NCBI GenBank assembly: GCA_051004735.1
Contig: JBPCKA010000096.1
Span: forward strand, 1-64,000
Reading direction: 5' to 3'
DNA length: 64,000 nucleotides
Source of the DNA: Euzebya sp051004735
GTDB taxonomy: Bacteria; Actinomycetota; Nitriliruptoria; Euzebyales; Euzebyaceae
The position numbers and the translations under genes were made by a program. Numbering within the stretch: the first letter of the stretch is position 1; every line of letters starts with the position of its first letter. Positions 60,297 to 64,000 of the stretch are shown here, piece after piece. The notes under the pieces are model-generated. The model did not search any database. It was not told where the DNA came from and worked only from the letters and a program-made list of their open reading frames with translations.

Positions 60297-62042
60297 ATGG
60301 ATATCAGGTGGTCGGGAGGCTTTGCCGGCGTGCTGACCGCCCTCACGGCGGTGGCGTTTTGGCGCGGGTCGGTCGACGTGTTCAACACCACCAAGGGCAC
60401 CGTCTTGGTCCTGGGTGCGGTCATTGTGGTCGCGGGTGTAGTCGTGGGGTGGTTGTGGTCGGCACGCGCCGAGCTGCCCATCGGGGTGTGGCCCACCCTT
60501 GCTGGGGTGCTGTGGCTGACCCTGGTGGTTGCCGTGTGGGTGAGTCCCACACCGTTGCGGTCCTTCGTCGGGGTGAGCGGGCGTCACGGTGGTCTCGCCG
60601 TGTACTCCGCGGCGCTGGTCATGGGGCTGGCAACTGCCCTTTGGGTCCAGCGGGATGGGGATCGGGCACGGGCGGGCTTGGCCGCTGCCGTGTCCGTTGC
60701 GGGGGTAACCGTCGCGGGTTATGTGGCGCTGCAGTCGGCGGACCTGGATCCGTTCGTGTGGACCACCGTGGAGGGAGGAGCCCCTCGGTTTGCCTCCTTT
60801 GGCAACGTCGACTTCGCTTCGGCCTGGCTGGGCATCGTGGCCGTGGTGCTGTCCGGTGCCGCACTGCAGAGTCGGGACTCCGCGCCGACGCTGCCATGGT
60901 GGCGGATCCAGGGTCTGGTCGCGCTGGGCTGCGTGGGTGCGGCGGTGCTGACCGGAAGTCTGCAGGGCCCTGTCGTCGCCGCGATCGGTGTTCCGGTGGT
61001 GGTTGCCGCGGCGTTTCGACCCTCGCGACGGGTGGTTGGCCTGATCGGGGTCGGTGTGATCGTGGTGGGGGGAGCGTTGGCCCTAGGTCCCGGCAGATCA
61101 GCCGTTGAGGGAGCCGGTCGCAGTCTTGAGACCCGTGTGCCGAAGTGGCAGGCCGCGGTGGGCATGGGTGCCCAGTCGCCGCTGACCGGCCGAGGGCTGG
61201 ATACCTATGGCGATTGGTACTACGCCTTCCGGCCACCCGAGCTGGCGGCACGGACCGGGTTGACCCGCAGTGTCGACAACGCCCACAACGTCGCGCTGCA
61301 CCTGTTCAGCGGCGGTGGCGCCCTGCTCTTGATGGCCTGGCTGGCAGTGATGGTGGTGGCGCCAGGTGTCGCGGTGTGGCGCCAACGAAGGCAGCTGTGG
61401 ACCAGCCCGGCGCGGGTCGGGATGGTGATGGGCTGGGTCGGCTACCTGGTGCAGGCGCAGGTGAGCCTGGACGTGCCTCCGCTGATGGTGCTGGGCGTGG
61501 TGTTGACCGGCGCGGTGGCGGCCGACGTGGGGTTGGTGGAGTTGCGCCGGATGGTCCTGCCGGGGCCAGCGTCGGTCCGCATCGTCCTAGCTGGCGTGGT
61601 GGTGGTGTCAGGCGTAGCGGTCATGGGACCGTTCAGTCGGGCGTGGCGGGCCGATACCACCGGCTGGACCGCGGAGGTGGCGCGGGCCCAGGCTGCGCCG
61701 TTGCCCGCTGAGGAGGCAACCTTTCAGGCGATGGTGTTAGCGCCGTGGGAGTCACGTTATGCGGCCGCCCACGGGGCATGGTTGACCAATGCAGGTGATG
61801 CGCGCCGGGCCTTGGATTATCAGGCCGAGTCCCTGCGGCGTGAACCCCGGTCACTGGCCCACGCCTTGAACGTGGCACGGCTGCTGACGGCGTTGGGTGA
61901 TTCGCAAGGGGCCGCGGAAGTCTATGACCGGGTCGCCCAGATCGACCCCTACACCCCCGCGGTCCAGCAGGAGGTCGCCGCCGGCGGTCAGTTCCCCGAC
62001 CAGGCAGACCCTGCTGAGGGCCCCGTGTTGTCGCCCCCCTGA
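60297..62042 (+). CDS. O-antigen ligase/polymerase-like membrane protein with TPR-like tail
   Basis: This 581-aa protein has 11-12 predicted hydrophobic helices. The loop GAQSPLTGRGLDTYGDWYYA through VDNAHNVALHLFSGGGALLL matches the Wzy_C/WaaL central motif (NAHNxxL), and LETRVPKWQAAVGMG precedes it. The last 120 residues are soluble and helical with a repeat-like pattern (RALDYQAESLRREPRSLAHA, LGDSQGAAEVYDRVAQIDPY), as in TPR-containing ligases. It should polymerise or attach envelope glycans, fitting the nearby exporter and galE. Confidence 0.84.
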   Translation: MDIRWSGGFAGVLTALTAVAFWRGSVDVFNTTKGTVLVLGAVIVVAGVVVGWLWSARAELPIGVWPTLAGVLWLTLVVAVWVSPTPLRSFVGVSGRHGGLAVYSAALVMGLATALWVQRDGDRARAGLAAAVSVAGVTVAGYVALQSADLDPFVWTTVEGGAPRFASFGNVDFASAWLGIVAVVLSGAALQSRDSAPTLPWWRIQGLVALGCVGAAVLTGSLQGPVVAAIGVPVVVAAAFRPSRRVVGLIGVGVIVVGGALALGPGRSAVEGAGRSLETRVPKWQAAVGMGAQSPLTGRGLDTYGDWYYAFRPPELAARTGLTRSVDNAHNVALHLFSGGGALLLMAWLAVMVVAPGVAVWRQRRQLWTSPARVGMVMGWVGYLVQAQVSLDVPPLMVLGVVLTGAVAADVGLVELRRMVLPGPASVRIVLAGVVVVSGVAVMGPFSRAWRADTTGWTAEVARAQAAPLPAEEATFQAMVLAPWESRYAAAHGAWLTNAGDARRALDYQAESLRREPRSLAHALNVARLLTALGDSQGAAEVYDRVAQIDPYTPAVQQEVAAGGQFPDQADPAEGPVLSPP

Positions 62043-62146
62043 TAGGACGTGGGACAGAACAAGACATTTCCTGGCCGAGGTCAACAACGGGGGCGAGATC
62101 GGCCAGTTGACCGTGATGGCTGTGCTGCGTTTGGTCCTTGGTTCCT

Positions 62147-62152
62147 TATGCT
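62147..62152 (+). promoter_or_regulatory. -10 box, leaderless promoter of the cupredoxin-like gene
   Basis: TATGCT ends 9 nt before the ATG at 62162; there is no Shine-Dalgarno. Confidence 0.5.
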
Positions 62153-62161
62153 GATCGGGCC

Positions 62162-62665
62162 ATGTCCTTCTCTCGTCTTTTTGCCCTGCTCGTCCTGGTC
62201 GTCGTAGTGCTCGTGCCGACGGCGGCGTTTGCCGCTGATGTCACGGTGACAGGCGACGGGGTCGAGCCAAATCCGGTCCAGGTCGACATCGGCGAGCCTG
62301 TGGTGTTCAACAATGCGGGTGAGGACCAGGTCCGTCTGATCGATGACGCGGGCCGGTGGGATTCCGGCGACCTGGCACCGGGCGAAACCTTCCGGATCAC
62401 CTTCGACGTGGCCGGCACCTTCCCCTTCACCAGTCAAGACGGTGCGATCACCGGCGCGATCGAGGTTGGTGGCGGCACGCCAGCCACAGACACGCCGGCC
62501 ACAGACACGCCCGCCAGTGAAGCCCCGCCAAGTCCGATGCCAACCGAAACGGGACCTCCCTCGGATCTGGCTGCGACCGGTATCCCGGCCGCCCCCTTGG
62601 CGCTTGCTGTCGTGCTGGCACTGTTTGCTGGCACCGTCTTGCTGCGTCGCACCGGCCGTCCGTAA
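62162..62665 (+). CDS. secreted cupredoxin-like protein with C-terminal membrane anchor
   Basis: This 167-aa protein has a signal peptide (LFALLVLVVVVLVPTAAFAA). A plastocyanin/cupredoxin-like beta-sandwich follows (VTVTGDGVEPNPVQVDIGEP, VVFNNAGEDQVRLIDD, GTFPFTSQDGAITGAIEV), then a Thr/Pro/Ala linker with repeated PATDTPATDTPA, and a C-terminal helix plus LLRRTGRP (sortase-like order but no LPxTG). The usual copper ligands (His, Cys, His, Met) are not all present, so copper binding is doubtful. menB starts 3 nt after its stop. Confidence 0.75.
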   Translation: MSFSRLFALLVLVVVVLVPTAAFAADVTVTGDGVEPNPVQVDIGEPVVFNNAGEDQVRLIDDAGRWDSGDLAPGETFRITFDVAGTFPFTSQDGAITGAIEVGGGTPATDTPATDTPASEAPPSPMPTETGPPSDLAATGIPAAPLALAVVLALFAGTVLLRRTGRP

Positions 62666-62668
62666 GCC

Positions 62669-63583
62669 GTGACCGACCATCAGGCAGTGTCGGAGATCTT
62701 TGACCCCCAGGTCTGGTCACCCGTGCCGGGATTTGACTTCGATGACATCACCTATCACCGGGCCCGCGATGCCGGGGTCGTCAGAATCGCCTTTGATCGC
62801 CCCGAGATCCGCAACGCCTTTCGCCCTCACACCGTGGACGAGTTGTACCGGGCGCTGGATCACGCGCGGCAAACTGGCGACGTGGGCTGTGTGCTGCTGA
62901 CCGGTAACGGCCCCTCTCCCAAGGATGGCGGGTGGGCGTTTTGCTCTGGCGGAGACCAGCGCATCCGAGGTCGCGACGGGTACCGCTATGCCGAGGGTGA
63001 GACGGCCGACACGATCGATCCCGCAAGGTCTGGGCGGCTGCACATCCTGGAGGTCCAGCGTCTGATCAGGACCATGCCCAAGGTCGTGATCTGTGTGGTT
63101 CCTGGATGGGCTGCGGGTGGCGGGCACTCGTTGCATGTGGTGTGTGACCTGACCCTGGCCAGTCGGCAGCATGCGCGGTTCAAACAGACCGACGCCGACG
63201 TCGCAAGCTTCGACGGTGGCTTTGGCTCGGCCTACCTGGCCAGGCAGGTCGGCCAGAAGTTTGCCCGCGAGATCTTCTTCCTGGGCCGTACCTATGACGC
63301 CCAGCAGATGCAGGCGATGGGCGCCGTCAACGAGGTCGTCGACCACGACCAACTCGAGGCCACGGCGCTCGAATGGGGGCGGACGATCTGTGGCAAGTCC
63401 CCCACGGCACAGCGGATGCTGAAATTTGCATTCAACCTGATCGATGACGGTCTGGTCGGCCAGCAGGTCTTCGCCGGCGAGGCGACCCGCCTGGCCTACA
63501 TGACTGACGAGGCGGCTGAGGGTCGGGACTCCTTCCTGGAAAAGCGCGACCCTGACTGGTCGCCCTACCCCTACTACTACTAA
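62669..63583 (+). CDS. menB: 1,4-dihydroxy-2-naphthoyl-CoA synthase
   Basis: This 304-aa crotonase-fold enzyme closes the naphthoquinone ring in menaquinone synthesis. ITYHRARDAGVVRIAFDRPE, IRNAFRPHTVDELYRALDHA, GWAFCSGGDQRIRGRDGYRY, VPGWAAGGGHSLHVVCDLTL and FDGGFGSAYLARQVGQKFAR are MenB signatures, with the WSPYPYY-type C-terminus. GTG at 62669, 3 nt after the preceding stop. No other men genes are in view. Confidence 0.95.
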   Translation: MTDHQAVSEIFDPQVWSPVPGFDFDDITYHRARDAGVVRIAFDRPEIRNAFRPHTVDELYRALDHARQTGDVGCVLLTGNGPSPKDGGWAFCSGGDQRIRGRDGYRYAEGETADTIDPARSGRLHILEVQRLIRTMPKVVICVVPGWAAGGGHSLHVVCDLTLASRQHARFKQTDADVASFDGGFGSAYLARQVGQKFAREIFFLGRTYDAQQMQAMGAVNEVVDHDQLEATALEWGRTICGKSPTAQRMLKFAFNLIDDGLVGQQVFAGEATRLAYMTDEAAEGRDSFLEKRDPDWSPYPYYY

Positions 63584-63586
63584 CAG

Positions 63587-64000
63587 ATGTCCCAGCCCAA
63601 ATGGCCGGGGTGGTCGGCGCTGACCGCGGCCCTGTCCCTGGTCGTGCTGGCCTCGGCCTGCACCGGGTCACAACCAGCGCTGCTGTTGTTGGCCCCACAG
63701 GCCCCTGGCGGAACCGATCCCACGACGGCAGAGATACTTGAGCAGGTCCCCGGAGGCCTGGGGGAGTGCGGCCAGCACCAGGCCGATCAGTGGCGTGAAC
63801 CACCGCGACTGTCGCCGGTGATCAGCATCCCCGAAGGATTCACGGCCAGCCTCACCGGCCCGTCCCAACGGACGGGGGATGAGTCGGTACCCCTCACGGT
63901 GGTGTGTGACTTCGACCCGCAGGGCCGCTTGCTGGTCGCCGACGAACTGCGGACCACCGGCACCGACCAGAGCGTCGGCAATGACTACATCACCCGGACC
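63587..64000 (+). CDS. putative lipoprotein, C-terminus outside window
   Basis: The frame is open from the ATG at 63587 to the edge (138 codons). It has a lipoprotein signal, ALTAALSLVVLASAC (Cys about 25), followed by a region I do not recognise (IPEGFTASLTGPSQRTGDES, VVCDFDPQGRLLVADEL). It starts 3 nt after menB and is probably co-transcribed. Function unknown. Confidence 0.75.
   Translation, partial: MSQPKWPGWSALTAALSLVVLASACTGSQPALLLLAPQAPGGTDPTTAEILEQVPGGLGECGQHQADQWREPPRLSPVISIPEGFTASLTGPSQRTGDESVPLTVVCDFDPQGRLLVADELRTTGTDQSVGNDYITRT

Overview
The window is a high-GC bacterial chromosome segment and reads as Actinomycetota. The best evidence is gene order at 28.9-52.4 kb: thrS, HIT/Ap4A phosphorylase, PIP-synthase-like pgsA, a PatA-like acyltransferase, PimA, pdxS, pdxT, yebC, ruvCAB, yajC, secD, secF, apt and relA. 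This is the order known from Mycobacterium and relatives and implies phosphatidylinositol-mannoside envelope lipids. Many genes have a TAnnnT box 6-10 nt before the start codon and no Shine-Dalgarno, which is also actinobacterial (leaderless mRNA). Window genes differ enough from mycobacterial ones that a deep-branching class (Nitriliruptoria- or Acidimicrobiia-like) is my guess; the sequence alone does not settle it.

Layout. 1-5.4 kb: a secreted lamin-tail-domain protein (partial), a prolyl oligopeptidase cut by an in-frame TAG, a TetR regulator, a multiply frameshifted choice-of-anchor B gene, an acyl-ACP desaturase with a perfect 14-bp palindrome upstream, and a frameshifted, truncated SnoaL-like gene. 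5.4-8.6 kb: a HIT protein, then a copper operon (CsoR-type operator, chaperone, CopA ATPase, CsoR). 8.7-10 kb: an AbiEi/DUF559 gene bracketed by two groups of four palindromic repeats. 10-19 kb: aldehyde dehydrogenase, AlsS-like TPP enzyme, molybdopterin oxidoreductase, a second TPP enzyme and a split AtuA pair, probably catabolic. 19-25.7 kb: lipoprotein, phoH-ybeY-corC-cdd, anti-sigma factor, tRNA-Val, rpe, thiolase. 25.9-28.8 kb: DUF2007 protein and two convergent glycosyltransferases. 28.9-44.8 kb: the threonyl-tRNA synthetase, PIM, pyridoxal phosphate and Holliday-junction genes, with an inserted succinate-semialdehyde-type dehydrogenase and a membrane protein whose gene carries a second in-frame TAG. 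45-55.7 kb: preprotein translocase accessory genes, apt, relA, a metallo-hydrolase, DUF5684 protein, aspS. 55.8-62 kb: polysaccharide ABC exporter, a VapBC-like toxin-antitoxin pair translationally linked to galE, nudC, a second antitoxin with an internally deleted PIN toxin, and an O-antigen-ligase-like membrane protein. 62.1-64 kb: cupredoxin-like protein, menB, partial lipoprotein.

The most interesting structures are the palindrome arrays around the DUF559 gene (12-bp CTCAGATCTGAG core, mostly 39-bp period), a dispersed double-hairpin repeat in three intergenic sites (two sitting on promoters), two in-frame TAG codons where CAG would be expected, and a cluster of gene decay at 2.5-5.4 kb. 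TAG is a normal terminator in other genes here, so whole-genome stop reassignment is not supported.
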